DNA of 50,445 bases from Cyanobacteria bacterium UBA6446 (GTDB taxonomy: Bacteria; Cyanobacteriota; Vampirovibrionia; Gastranaerophilales; Gastranaerophilaceae). Under the pieces are notes generated by a model, which saw nothing but the letters and a program-made list of their open reading frames with translations, had not been told where the DNA came from and did not search any database. Where the stretch lies: positions 230,040 through 280,484 of the forward strand of contig DJOE01000023.1 of assembly GCA_002438405.1 (NCBI GenBank). The letters run 5' to 3'. Shown here piece after piece: positions 8,597 to 17,557 of the stretch. Both the position numbers and the translations under genes were made by a program. Position 1 is the first letter of the stretch, and each line of letters begins with the position of its first letter.

Positions 8597-9581
8597 TTTC
8601 TTCTATTTCCTTATAAATCATTTGTTTCATTGTATTTCGTGCAGCTTGTCGTTTTTTGCCACTAATTTTTGCAATAATTTTGTTATTTTTAAGTTTTTGA
8701 GATGTTTCTTTTTTAACTCCATTATACTTCACTTTTTCTTTGTATTCTAAAGCTTCATTAACGAATTCTATATAACTCTCATAACGTGTAGGGTCAATTT
8801 TATCAAGGTTTTTCAAAACTTCACAACCGTCCTCATTTATGTGAAGACAATTTCCATACTTGCAATACTCCCTATCATGTAGCATTTCATTAAATAACAA
8901 ATCCACCTCATGAGGCAAAATGAAATCAAATCTAATATTACTAAACCCTGGGGTATCAACAATACTTGTTGTACTATCAAGCGGAATAATTTCACAATGC
9001 CTTGTTGTATGTGTACCTCGTTTCAATTTATCACTAATTGATTTCGTTTTTAAATTAACATTTGGATTTAAAGCATTAACAAGACTAGATTTCCCAACTC
9101 CTGAATTACCGCACAATGCAGAAACTTTACCTTTTAGAACTTTGCCAAAAGCCTCAATACCACGTTTTTCTAATGCCGAAGTGAATACAATTTTATACCC
9201 CAATGGTTCATAGATAGAGATAATTTTGTCCTGCATATCTGAATTCAAACCCAAGTCTTCTTTATTAAAACACAGAACCGCAGGAATTTTATAATACCTC
9301 GCAAGTGAAATATATCTGTTCAATTGATGAAAATCCAAGTCAGGGTGCTTTAGGGCTGATACAACAACAAGTTGGTCAACATTTGCAACTGCAGGACGAA
9401 GAATGAAAGTTTTTTTAGGTAAAATTTTAGAAATAACACCATTATCAAATTCTACAAAATCACCAACAACAATTCGTTCTTTTTGTTTTTTCAAAACTTC
9501 ACGAACTTTGCATTCAAACGTTTTTCCGTTCATTTGAACATAATATAAATCTGAATGAATTTTATAAATTTGACCTTGCAT
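8583..9581 (-). CDS. rsgA: Ribosome small-subunit-dependent GTPase A
   Basis: A late 30S assembly GTPase. The order of GTPase motifs is circularly permuted, as in the YjeQ/RsgA family: G4 NKED (106-109) comes first, then G1 GNSGVGKS (158-165) and G3 DTPGFS (209-214). An OB-fold covers roughly residues 1-70. A zinc knuckle uses Cys240, Cys245, His247 and Cys253. The basic C-terminal tail is lysine-rich. First gene of a three-gene operon with the prenyl synthase and DUF212 gene. TATAAT lies exactly 6 bases before the ATG and no Shine-Dalgarno is present, so the transcript may be leaderless. Confidence 0.93.
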   Translation of the reverse strand: MQGQIYKIHSDLYYVQMNGKTFECKVREVLKKQKERIVVGDFVEFDNGVISKILPKKTFILRPAVANVDQLVVVSALKHPDLDFHQLNRYISLARYYKIPAVLCFNKEDLGLNSDMQDKIISIYEPLGYKIVFTSALEKRGIEAFGKVLKGKVSALCGNSGVGKSSLVNALNPNVNLKTKSISDKLKRGTHTTRHCEIIPLDSTTSIVDTPGFSNIRFDFILPHEVDLLFNEMLHDREYCKYGNCLHINEDGCEVLKNLDKIDPTRYESYIEFVNEALEYKEKVKYNGVKKETSQKLKNNKIIAKISGKKRQAARNTMKQMIYKEIEENADE

Positions 9582-9587
9582 AAAAAG

Positions 9588-9593
9588 ATTATA
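9588..9593 (-). promoter_or_regulatory. -10 hexamer of rsgA, 6 nt before the start
   Basis: TATAAT on the minus strand, then CTTTTT and the ATG at 9581. The terminator of the preceding gene ends only a few bases upstream, so promoter and terminator nearly touch. Confidence 0.55.
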
Positions 9594-9599
9594 CTACCA

Positions 9600-9631
9600 A
9601 CACAAATAAAAAGCCGCTTTGTACAAGCGGC
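9600..9631 (-). terminator. Rho-independent terminator of the 512-aa gene
   Basis: On the minus strand GCCGCTT, a short loop and AAGCGGC form a 7-bp GC-rich stem (9631 to 9613), followed by TTTTTATTT. Confidence 0.8.
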
Positions 9632-9686
9632 AGGGAAAAAGTTACGAAAATTAATGTGTAGGGGAAAAAATATAAGTTAAAATATT

Positions 9687-11225
9687 TTATGCATTGAAGA
9701 TGTTGAAAGATTTTTCAACGTTTTTACTAATTACTTTTGCAACTGAATCATATTCTGTTTGAAGAGCAGAATGTTCAGATTCCAATTTTGTTAATTGCAT
9801 ATCAAATTTCTTTTCTTCGTTTTCAATACGATCCAAACTTGTGTTGTATTCTTGTTCGGCAATAGCAATTGCAGATTTATCTTCTTTTTCAGTAATTGAT
9901 TCATCATCATCAATTGTTGTACCGACAAATGCTTTTTCACTTGAAGAATAGTAAGATAATACAAGGTTCCCAGATTTTAATTGATTTACAAACCATTCTG
10001 AATCTTGGAAAATTTTATTTTCGCTTGTCATATTTGAAGTTGCTTCAGTTTTTGACAATTTATCAGAATAAGATTCTTTCAAAGTGGTAAAACCAGATGT
10101 TCTCATCTCATCAAAAATATTTTTGTAGTAATTTAATTTGCCGGTATCATTGTAATCAGAATTTTTAGCTTTCAATTCTGCCAAAGTTCCTGATTGACCT
10201 TGGTTATAATAAGCTTCAGTCAAAGATAATGCATAATCATACAATTCTCTTTGAACAGATGTTGTACCTTCAAAGTTCAAAGCTGTAACATTTTCAGTAA
10301 CTTTATAACTAATACCGGATTCTGAATCATACAAACCTGTATTGTTATTTAAAGTTAAATAGTTCTTTTCATTTTCGCTAACAATAGCTTGACCGTTTTT
10401 ACCTAAAGAAGCATACAAAGTTTTTGCCTTAACTTCTTCATCATCATCGTTTTTATAAGTAAATTCACCGGTTGCTTTGTTATAAGTAACATCTAACAAT
10501 TGAGTATATTCATCAGTTCCTTCTTGTTCAGGAGTTTGGAAATATACACCTGTTTGAGTGTCACCATTTTCATCAGTATATTCTTTAGCAACAACAGTTG
10601 AACGAGTTGTGTAATAACGACCACCCTCTTTTTGTAAGCTGAATGAATCACTTCCATCTGTTGAAGCTGCGTAAGCAGTGTTATAAGTAGGGAAACCATC
10701 AAAAGCATCTTTGCTAAATGATGTATATCCAAAAGATAGAATATGTTGATTATCCATATCATTTATACTTTTACCAACAGATACAAGGTATTTATCCCAA
10801 GCTTGGTGAACAGCTTCTTCAGCTGAAGCAGAATTTGATAAATCAATATTTGCTTGAGAATAACCTAATTGATATAAAAATTTGTTGTAATCCCCGTTGT
10901 TTTCTCTAAAAGCATTTGCAATAGCTTCAGACACCAAAACTTTACCTTGATTATTTTTAACCATATATTGTTTGCCGGTAGCAACAGTATTGATACCTGT
11001 TAATTGATTGTAACTTAAATCTTCATAACAAGCTTCTGTACCGTTGTAACCAGTTAGAATTTGATATTTAGTTTGATTTAAAGCATCAAGGTATTTGTCA
11101 TTAATTTGTTCAGAATCATCAGAAAGACGTTGTTTAGAATAAGCAATGGACTGCTGTTCAAACTCATTGTTTGACAGTCTGGCAGTTATGCTTAATAATC
11201 TACCTTGTGAAGCAGCCATTCCCAT
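9687..11225 (-). CDS. Hypothetical 512-aa protein with helical ends and beta-rich core
   Basis: I do not recognise a named domain. The first 65 residues (MGMAASQGRLLSITARLS, then a heptad-like helix) and the last 65 (from AEQEYNTSLDRIENEE to NVEKSFNIFNA) are predicted long helices. The middle, roughly 70-400, is rich in Thr, Asn, Gly, Asp and Tyr with short strands. The plan of paired terminal helices around a variable core recalls flagellins and hook-associated proteins, and the end HSALQTEYDSVAKVISKNV is similar in style to such C-termini, but this is only architecture. There is no signal peptide. AAAGG lies 9 bases before the ATG, and a second ATG lies two codons on. It is transcribed alone with its own terminator, as an abundant structural protein might be. 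Confidence 0.7.
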   Translation of the reverse strand: MGMAASQGRLLSITARLSNNEFEQQSIAYSKQRLSDDSEQINDKYLDALNQTKYQILTGYNGTEACYEDLSYNQLTGINTVATGKQYMVKNNQGKVLVSEAIANAFRENNGDYNKFLYQLGYSQANIDLSNSASAEEAVHQAWDKYLVSVGKSINDMDNQHILSFGYTSFSKDAFDGFPTYNTAYAASTDGSDSFSLQKEGGRYYTTRSTVVAKEYTDENGDTQTGVYFQTPEQEGTDEYTQLLDVTYNKATGEFTYKNDDDEEVKAKTLYASLGKNGQAIVSENEKNYLTLNNNTGLYDSESGISYKVTENVTALNFEGTTSVQRELYDYALSLTEAYYNQGQSGTLAELKAKNSDYNDTGKLNYYKNIFDEMRTSGFTTLKESYSDKLSKTEATSNMTSENKIFQDSEWFVNQLKSGNLVLSYYSSSEKAFVGTTIDDDESITEKEDKSAIAIAEQEYNTSLDRIENEEKKFDMQLTKLESEHSALQTEYDSVAKVISKNVEKSFNIFNA

Positions 11226-11403
11226 AGTATTGAGCCTTTCCTTTCATAATTTTCGTACTCTTATCCTTATTTACGGCTCATTTGCAAAAATCTTTAGGAA
11301 TTTAATGTATTTATTACGAAATATTAACAAAAGAAAGTATTAAGTTGATGTGTATGTAATTGTGTTCTCAAACATTCTCTTAATTTTTATTCATTTTTAT
11401 TTT

Positions 11404-13275
11404 CTACAATACTTCAATATTCTTTTCTGCAAAATATAATCGCAAGAAAAAGCAAGCTACGTGTTGAATTGAATCGACTCTTACCCATTGGCGTGTTGCT
11501 TTAAATCTGATTGAACCTTTTGATTTTTCTGGGTTTAAGTGTGCATAATTGTTTTTATCAGAATTGAATAGCAACATTTGAGATTTTGCGGTTTTGCGAC
11601 AAGCTTCTAAGTACTTTGATTCTAATTCTTGATTTCCTAAAAATTTCGCAAGATAATATGCCGCAACTAAGCCCTCACTTCTTGCACCATCTGGATAAAA
11701 ATGGTCACCGTATTCATAATAATATCCGCCCTCAAAATCAATATATGGTGAATCATCTCGTTTATAAGTTTTTTCAACCATTGTATCTGCATCACCAAAA
11801 ACAAAATTCATATAGGTTTCTTTTTGGAATTTTGGATTTTTTGCCCATTCTTCAATAGCTTGCATTAACCAACTATCAGATGGTAAAGATGTGAATAAGT
11901 CTGCATAAATTTTTGGACGTTCATCGACAATCCAATCTAGCGCAACTTCACTTTTGGCAAGGACTTCTTGTCTTAATTCTTCATCATTTTTAAAATAATT
12001 TGCAAACAATGCTAAACCAAGCAAAGCTTCCCCAGGATAATAGAATGAAAATGTTGCTCGTCTTTCTTCTTCAGACATTTCAATCAACGGTTGACCGTTT
12101 TGGAAATTCGGATTGATATAATAGCCTAACATTTCTCCTGTTTTATAAATTCTAGATAACAAATGTCTTGTGTATTTTTTGATGTAATCATCATAAGTTC
12201 TATCGTTTGTTTCATTGCGATATTTCATCATTGCAACAAGGATCATTGCAGTTCCGCCAAGTTTTGCTTTACTGTTATAAAAAACGTATGCCGCCGGTTT
12301 ACCGTCAACTTCGTGCTCTTGAGTAATTGTTGTAATAAAATCAATACCCCTTTTTGCAAAATCTAAATATTTTTTGTCTTTTGTCAATTGGTATGCTCGG
12401 ATTAAGGTAATAATTCCACCACAATGACGCAAATCATTGTAATACAAGTTATCCTCAGGGGCATTCGGGTGTTCGTGGTCTTTGTAATTGTCATCTTTGC
12501 AATCATAATAATACAGGTATCTGCCGTCTTCTTGAATGTTTTTAACTATCCAATCAGCACCTGCTATTGCCTCATCTCGAATTTCGTCTGGAGAATATTC
12601 CTGCAAAATATTTCCACGATACAATGGTAAAATGTCATCTTTATAAGTAACAAAAGCCCTGCTTTTCAAAATATAGGCATCATAAGGTGATTGTTTCAAA
12701 ATAGAAATTCTTTCTGAAATTTTATTGGTCATATTTTTTATAGGAGTTTTTTTAATCACCGTATTAAGCGCTGATTTCAAATCCATTTGGCTTTGTGTCC
12801 AAGCATCAGTTGGCATATAAATATAAGGAGTGTTATTCATCACAAGTTTCAAACCAGTAACCCCAGGTTCAAACCTTGTCGGAACAAAAGAAAATGATTT
12901 TATATCTTCAATTTTTGTAGGAATTTGTTCTGTTATATATTCAATCATAATACGGCATTTATCATCATTCCAAACCTCAAAAAAAGGAAATGTTTTGTAT
13001 GCTTTTAATTTTTGAATATCACGGTTTATAGTTTCTTCTAAAGTTTTACGACAAGCACCCCAACGAATAGGTTTCATGCCAGCTTGAAAAAGAGTTATGT
13101 ATGTAAAAGAAATATTATTGTCATAATCAAATATTCCATTCAAATTCAAATCATCAACTTTTACCGAAAATTTTGAAGTCAAAGAGCCTCTAATTCTTTC
13201 AAGTAATTCTTTCATTACAGAAAAATCTTGATTATAAAATTCTCTTTCTAAATCATTCTCTTTTTTGAAATCCAT
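11404..13275 (-). CDS. Predicted (alpha/alpha)6-barrel protein, six-hairpin glycosidase-like
   Basis: The start at 13275 is chosen because AAGG lies 9 bases before ATG; the frame is open 35 codons further upstream without a site. The resulting protein has 623 residues. Residues from about 230 to the end are repeated helical hairpins with Tyr- and His-rich loops (YYDCKDDNYKDHEHPNAP, RHCGGIITLIRAYQLTKDKKYL, EGGYYYEYGDHFYPDGAR, RQWVRVDSIQHVACFFLRLY), as in six-hairpin glycosidases and related epimerases or lyases. The N-terminal 200 residues are a separate alpha/beta domain that I cannot place. No signal peptide. The substrate is unknown; glycan processing is inference from fold style. Confidence 0.7.
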   Translation of the reverse strand: MDFKKENDLEREFYNQDFSVMKELLERIRGSLTSKFSVKVDDLNLNGIFDYDNNISFTYITLFQAGMKPIRWGACRKTLEETINRDIQKLKAYKTFPFFEVWNDDKCRIMIEYITEQIPTKIEDIKSFSFVPTRFEPGVTGLKLVMNNTPYIYMPTDAWTQSQMDLKSALNTVIKKTPIKNMTNKISERISILKQSPYDAYILKSRAFVTYKDDILPLYRGNILQEYSPDEIRDEAIAGADWIVKNIQEDGRYLYYYDCKDDNYKDHEHPNAPEDNLYYNDLRHCGGIITLIRAYQLTKDKKYLDFAKRGIDFITTITQEHEVDGKPAAYVFYNSKAKLGGTAMILVAMMKYRNETNDRTYDDYIKKYTRHLLSRIYKTGEMLGYYINPNFQNGQPLIEMSEEERRATFSFYYPGEALLGLALFANYFKNDEELRQEVLAKSEVALDWIVDERPKIYADLFTSLPSDSWLMQAIEEWAKNPKFQKETYMNFVFGDADTMVEKTYKRDDSPYIDFEGGYYYEYGDHFYPDGARSEGLVAAYYLAKFLGNQELESKYLEACRKTAKSQMLLFNSDKNNYAHLNPEKSKGSIRFKATRQWVRVDSIQHVACFFLRLYFAEKNIEVL

Positions 13276-13430
13276 AAACTCTATCCTTATATAATATAAA
13301 ATAATAGTAATTTTACCATTCTCAAAGAGAAATACCCCCATCTTTTTAGTTGATTTTGAATATATTAACAAACGTAACAATTTTGCTAGTTTAAAAACAA
13401 TATGTTAACTTGTAGTAGAAAGGAAAGATT

Positions 13431-14306
13431 ATGAAAAATATTGTTATATATACAGATAAAAATTCTTCAAATCTTGCAGAAGTGATTTCTAATATTGAAG
13501 ATGCAAATGTTAGACTTGAAGATGCTACTAATTTAAAAGACTATGAAACTCTAAACCCAGGAGTGATTATCATTGAGAGTGTTCCAAATATTAAAGATGT
13601 CTTAATGGTAACTAAATTCAAGTTCCCTATTTTATTTATTGGTGAAACTTTCAAGGGTTGTACTGTTAGAGCTGTTGCTTTTGATTACATCAAAACTCCT
13701 GTTGATAATCAAGAATTAGTAATTCGTGTAAGAAACATGTTAAAAATCAGAGAATTGAGAGAAAAATTAAAAACTCTTGCTACAACTGATGAACTAACAG
13801 GTTTGCACAACAGAAAATATTTACTAGAACGTATGGATCAAGAAATTTCAAGAGCAAAACGTTATGGAAATGCTTTGTCATTGTTGTTATTCGATTTAGA
13901 CTTTTTCAAAGTTGTAAATGATATCTATGGATATGAATGGGGCGATGTATTATTAAAATCTATTGCTGACAAATTGAAAGGTTTAATAAGAAAAGAAGAT
14001 ATTCTTACTCGTTATGGAGATGAAGAATTTGTTGTTGTTCTTCCGAACACTTCTGAAGATAATGCATTCTTATTTGCAGAAAGATTCAGAAAAGATATCG
14101 AAAAAATGGAATTTATTCCTGCAGGAGAAGAAGAACGCCACCCAATCACAATTTCTGGAGGTATTGCAACTTATCCTTGTCTTCCTGATACAGAAGAAGA
14201 TGCAAATACAATTATTCGTTACGCAGAACACGCATTGTATAATGCTAAAAAACGTGGCAAAAATAAAATTGTTCAATTCTCTCATTTGAATTTGGGAGAA
14301 GGTTAA
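13431..14306 (+). CDS. Receiver-like plus GGDEF-domain protein with altered motifs
   Basis: A 291-residue protein of the response-regulator diguanylate cyclase type (PleD-like order). The receiver-like part (1-105) has Glu49 where the phospho-acceptor Asp is expected (GVIIIESVPN) and keeps Lys88 (IKTP). The GGDEF domain (about 118-288) starts TTDELTGLHNRKYLLERM, has the metal Asp in LLFDLDFFKVVND, and ends its key hairpin RYGDEEF (194-200) where RYGGDEF is usual, so the signature is GDEEF. RKED (187-190), five residues upstream, is the RxxD product-inhibition site. Whether it makes cyclic di-GMP or only binds it is open. Start follows AAGGAAAG; a strong terminator follows the gene. Confidence 0.88.
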   Translation: MKNIVIYTDKNSSNLAEVISNIEDANVRLEDATNLKDYETLNPGVIIIESVPNIKDVLMVTKFKFPILFIGETFKGCTVRAVAFDYIKTPVDNQELVIRVRNMLKIRELREKLKTLATTDELTGLHNRKYLLERMDQEISRAKRYGNALSLLLFDLDFFKVVNDIYGYEWGDVLLKSIADKLKGLIRKEDILTRYGDEEFVVVLPNTSEDNAFLFAERFRKDIEKMEFIPAGEEERHPITISGGIATYPCLPDTEEDANTIIRYAEHALYNAKKRGKNKIVQFSHLNLGEG

Positions 14307-14370
14307 TCCTAAGAACTAGGATTAAAAGAAATTCCTTTCTGAACACTTACATAGTGTAAATCTGGTTAAT

Positions 14371-14400
14371 AGGCGGTAACATCACTACCGCCTTTTGTTT
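14371..14400 (+). terminator. Rho-independent terminator of the GGDEF gene
   Basis: AGGCGGTA (14371-14378) pairs perfectly with TACCGCCT (14386-14393) around a 7-nt loop, followed by TTTTGTTTTG on the plus strand. Confidence 0.9.
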
Positions 14401-14410
14401 TGCTTAAATT

Positions 14411-15559
14411 TTAAAACACATCACTATCATCATAATTTGATGTGAAATAAGTCATTGATGGACATTTACCAAAGTTTTCTAACATTGCTTTATCCAACTC
14501 TTCTGTTGCTACAATTTTACCGTTTACAAAATTTATTCCGGTTGAAGTTATAGAATTTTTCTTTTTATCTTCTTTAGATTCCTTAGAAGCTATAGCTTTT
14601 TTATTTTTTGAGATATGTTGTTTAGTTTTTGATTCTTCTTCTGCTAAAATAGATTTAAGATATCTTTTATATTCTTCGTTTTGATAAACATTTCTTGTAA
14701 TGTCATTCATAACAATTGCAACATATTGCTGAGTTGCAGAGTTTTCATCTAATGCGGTAATTAATGTTGATGCTTTATCAATTTCGTCATAAGCTTCTTT
14801 GTAATGACCTAATTTTCTCAAAAGGACAGCCAAGTTGTAATGAGCTTCATAACTCATTGGAGCAATATTAATTGCTCGGCAATAACATTTTCCGGCTTCA
14901 TCATAATTACCTGAAATATGATATGCTAAACCTAAATTAAATTGAGTGTCGTAACTTTTAGGATTGATTTCTAAAGATTTTTTATAAGCATTAATTGCTT
15001 TTGCTAAATATTTTCTCTGTAACTCCCAGTTATCATTGGAATATAAAGACTTCATTCTATAAGTTACACCAATATTATAATAAGCAATTGCTCGATTAGC
15101 TTTATAACTTACACGGTTGTTGAATACATACGGAATTTCTAACAAATAACGTTTTGTTTTTAGAATTTTGTTATATTGATTTAGAGCAGAATCAAAATCG
15201 CCAAGTTTTTCTGTTGCGATAATTCCGTAATTCATTCTTGCAATCATCATTCTAGGATTGTATTTAAAAGCTTGAGAATAAGCATACAATGCAGAATAAT
15301 AGTCTTCATATTCAACGTAAATATTTCCTAAATTGTACCAAGCTCCATAATGTTGAGGGTATAAATGCAAACCTTTGTTATAAAAGGAAATAGCCTTTTG
15401 CATATTCATTTTTTGATAAGCTTTATCACCTTTATAAACATAATACATTCCTTGAACTTTATCAGCCTGAGTTTTTACAAATTGTTGGTTAAAATAAACT
15501 GCAACACAAATCGCAGCCAAAACAAACAATGAAAATAATGCTGATAAAAACTTTTTCAA
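14411..15559 (-). CDS. TPR-repeat protein with N-terminal membrane anchor
   Basis: A 382-residue protein. It starts with TTG at 15559, read as Met, with AAGGA about ten bases upstream. Residues 4-24 (FLSALFSLFVLAAICVAVYF) are a signal anchor. Six to seven tetratricopeptide units follow from about 40 to 285, for example AISFYNKGLHLYPQHYGAWY, ALYAYSQAFKYNPRM, AINAYKKSLEINPKSYDTQF and AGKCYCRAINIAPMSYEAHY. The tail is lysine- and serine-rich and low in complexity. It is probably an extracytoplasmic scaffold for protein-protein contacts; partners are unknown. It is monocistronic and convergent with the GGDEF gene. Confidence 0.85.
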   Translation of the reverse strand: MKKFLSALFSLFVLAAICVAVYFNQQFVKTQADKVQGMYYVYKGDKAYQKMNMQKAISFYNKGLHLYPQHYGAWYNLGNIYVEYEDYYSALYAYSQAFKYNPRMMIARMNYGIIATEKLGDFDSALNQYNKILKTKRYLLEIPYVFNNRVSYKANRAIAYYNIGVTYRMKSLYSNDNWELQRKYLAKAINAYKKSLEINPKSYDTQFNLGLAYHISGNYDEAGKCYCRAINIAPMSYEAHYNLAVLLRKLGHYKEAYDEIDKASTLITALDENSATQQYVAIVMNDITRNVYQNEEYKRYLKSILAEEESKTKQHISKNKKAIASKESKEDKKKNSITSTGINFVNGKIVATEELDKAMLENFGKCPSMTYFTSNYDDSDVF

Positions 15560-15738
15560 AATTTGGATATCCTTATAAATTGTACATTTACATAATAAAC
15601 AAGAATAACATTCTTCACATCAACTAAATAATGTAACATAACTTTACAAATTCCACATGAAAAGCAATTATGCAAAACAAAAATTGTTTATATAAGTAAG
15701 GTAGGTTAAAAGGTTAATTATATATTTGGAGGTTAGGT

Positions 15739-16539
15739 ATGGACAGCAATGTAAATGCACTAAATGGCGTTAATTCGTCAGGTACGTTTCAGTATAACCC
15801 ATACGCAGCATCAGATTTTGATGATTTAGACATTGATTACAGCATGTATCCAATGGGTATGAATGGTAGTATTTTCAGTGGCTATGGCGGATTTGCAACA
15901 CCAATGGTATCTCCTATGATGGGTATGGGTGGATATAGCAATAAAGATTACTTCAACAATATGAAAGAATATCAAAAATTCAACATTGATTATAATGTTG
16001 ATCAACAAAAGATGCAACGAAATGCAGATTTGAGAATTAATGCATCTGTTGAAGGTGTTCAAGGAGCAGCTGCAAACTTGAAAGATAAAATTTTACAAAA
16101 CGAGCAAGATCAAATACAGGAAGCATATAAAGCTTATGTAGATAGTGTTCGAGCAGCTTATGGAGATGGAACAGAACAAGAAGTCCAAAGCAGAGCAAAA
16201 AGTTTATATGCACAAATGAATGGTGGTAAAACACTTGTACAAGATTTGCGAGATAATTCTCACGGTTCATTCACACAAGGCTTGTTGCAAACATTGACTC
16301 TAGGTGCATATTGTAGACACTCATCAGAAGACAACATTTCAAGTATCACTGGACAACCTGTAGGTTCTGGAGAAAAGACAAGTCAAAACTTTGGTAGAGT
16401 TGCAGGTTCTGGAATAGTTGGAGGTATTACATACGGACTTGCCAAAGCCGCAAAATTCAAAAAAGCCGGAATCATTGGACTTGCAGCAGGTGCAATCGCA
16501 GCAACCATGTCATTTATCACAGGCAGAGTTGCCGCATAA
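15739..16539 (+). CDS. Hypothetical protein with Met/Gly-rich start and glycine-zipper C-terminus
   Basis: I do not recognise this 266-residue protein. The N-terminal 75 residues are rich in Met, Gly, Tyr and Ser (YSMYPMGMNGSIFSGYGGF, SPMMGMGGYSNKDY). Residues 80-150 form a polar helix (RNADLRINASVEGVQGAAANL, QNEQDQIQEAYKAYVDSV). The C-terminus (GSGIVGGITYGLAKAAKF, then KKAGIIGLAAGAIAATMSFI) is a glycine-zipper hairpin of the kind that inserts into membranes. There is no cleavable signal. The start is secure: GGAGG with 6-base spacing. A terminator follows, so it is a single-gene unit divergent from the TPR gene. A secreted or membrane-inserting role is only inference. Confidence 0.72.
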   Translation: MDSNVNALNGVNSSGTFQYNPYAASDFDDLDIDYSMYPMGMNGSIFSGYGGFATPMVSPMMGMGGYSNKDYFNNMKEYQKFNIDYNVDQQKMQRNADLRINASVEGVQGAAANLKDKILQNEQDQIQEAYKAYVDSVRAAYGDGTEQEVQSRAKSLYAQMNGGKTLVQDLRDNSHGSFTQGLLQTLTLGAYCRHSSEDNISSITGQPVGSGEKTSQNFGRVAGSGIVGGITYGLAKAAKFKKAGIIGLAAGAIAATMSFITGRVAA

Positions 16540-16581
16540 AAATAAAACGTTCTCTAATATAATTATTCCTTTATACAAACC

Positions 16582-16617
16582 AAACGGGCGGATAAATTTC
16601 CGTCCGTTTCTTTATTT
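16582..16617 (+). terminator. Rho-independent terminator of the glycine-zipper gene
   Basis: AAACGGGCGGA (16582-16591 region) pairs with TCCGTCCGTTT (16598-16608) with one G-U wobble and a TAAATT loop, then TTTCTTTATTT. Confidence 0.8.
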
Positions 16618-16640
16618 ATAAAAATTTTTAAATACAAAAT

Positions 16641-17411
16641 CTACTTAAATTCATTAATCAAATCTTTAAAATAATCTGAATTTACTTTTGCTTTTTGTGC
16701 ACAAGCTACACCATTAAATTTATCTGAACCTTTAGGATTACAATATGCTTCCACGTCAGTATAAGTAGTGCCTTTATCCCCCATAGTTTTAAGTTCTCCA
16801 TCTATAAATTGAAATGTAAACAAATCATATCCCCAACGATTTGGAGGGTTATTGTACCCGTTCAAGTCGACTGAAACCCAAATAATTCCGTCTTCTCCAC
16901 CCGCATTTTCAAACATCAATAAAGTTCCATCTTGCAATGCAATCATTCCATCATCAAAATACCAATGTATTACAGTTTTACTACCATCGAGTGTTTTATA
17001 TAAATCTTTCTTTGTCGAATAATAATCAGCATTAAGCTCTGGGGCACAAGCCGGATTTTTAAGGTTTCTAAAACAATCTGTTGCTCCAGTTAAATAATTC
17101 ATAAATGTCTTATAAAACATTTCCCCACCATAAGTATTTGGATCTAAAGAAACATCATCAGCTTCCATTTGTTTGAAAACTTGTTGAACAGTTGAATATG
17201 ATTTTAAAAATTGAGTATGTAATCTTTTTGCTTTGTAGTTGTTAACCAAGCTAGGAATTGTCAATGCTGCAACTACACCAATTATACCGAGAGTGATTAA
17301 TACCTCGGCTAGTGTAAATGCACACTTACGGGTGAAAAGTGAATGGTGAGAGGTGAATAGCCCGTTACGGTCTATAGGTAGATAAGGGGATAAGCCTATA
17401 AGTAATTTCAT
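16641..17411 (-). CDS. Pseudopilin/prepilin-like protein, copy A of the mirror pair
   Basis: The start at 17411 is set by AAGGAG six bases upstream; the open frame extends 17 codons further without a site. The leader is unusually long, 31 residues ending RKCA, then FTLAEVLITLGIIGVVAALT, a type IV prepilin cleavage and membrane segment with Ala at -1. The mature domain of about 225 residues has a variable centre and a conserved end with WVSVDLNGYNNPPNRWGYD and a C-terminal DYFKDLINEF. It is paralogous to the gene at 18250: DNA is identical for 145 bp through the start region and similar at the end, while residues of about 95-150 diverge. It is divergent from the Xre gene at 17558 across 146 bp. 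Confidence 0.85.
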   Translation of the reverse strand: MKLLIGLSPYLPIDRNGLFTSHHSLFTRKCAFTLAEVLITLGIIGVVAALTIPSLVNNYKAKRLHTQFLKSYSTVQQVFKQMEADDVSLDPNTYGGEMFYKTFMNYLTGATDCFRNLKNPACAPELNADYYSTKKDLYKTLDGSKTVIHWYFDDGMIALQDGTLLMFENAGGEDGIIWVSVDLNGYNNPPNRWGYDLFTFQFIDGELKTMGDKGTTYTDVEAYCNPKGSDKFNGVACAQKAKVNSDYFKDLINEFK

Positions 17412-17425
17412 TTTATTCTCCTTTT
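17281..17425 (-). repeat. Left arm of a 145-bp perfect inverted repeat
   Basis: From the ribosome site to codon 44 of pseudopilin A, the sequence is identical to 18236-18380 in opposite orientation. Beyond the arms similarity continues with scattered, largely synonymous differences to about codon 95. Confidence 0.93.
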
Positions 17426-17488
17426 CGTGATTTGCATTATTATTACTTGTCATTTCATTCATTTCTTGACTTTTATTCCTTTTATACT

Positions 17489-17525
17489 GACTTATAAGTC
17501 ATAATACATGAATTATAAGTCATAA
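17489..17525. promoter_or_regulatory. Candidate operator of the pseudopilin A / Xre spacer
   Basis: GACTTATAAGTC (17489-17500) is a perfect 12-bp palindrome. TTATAAGTCATAA occurs twice as a direct repeat, at 17492-17504 and 17513-17525. The two are offset by 21 bp, two helical turns. The site sits next to a TATAAA -10 candidate for pseudopilin A. A dimeric HTH protein such as the adjacent Xre product could bind both half-sites on one face. Confidence 0.6.
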
Positions 17526-17557
17526 GATATTTTTGTCAACTAATATAAACTATCAAT

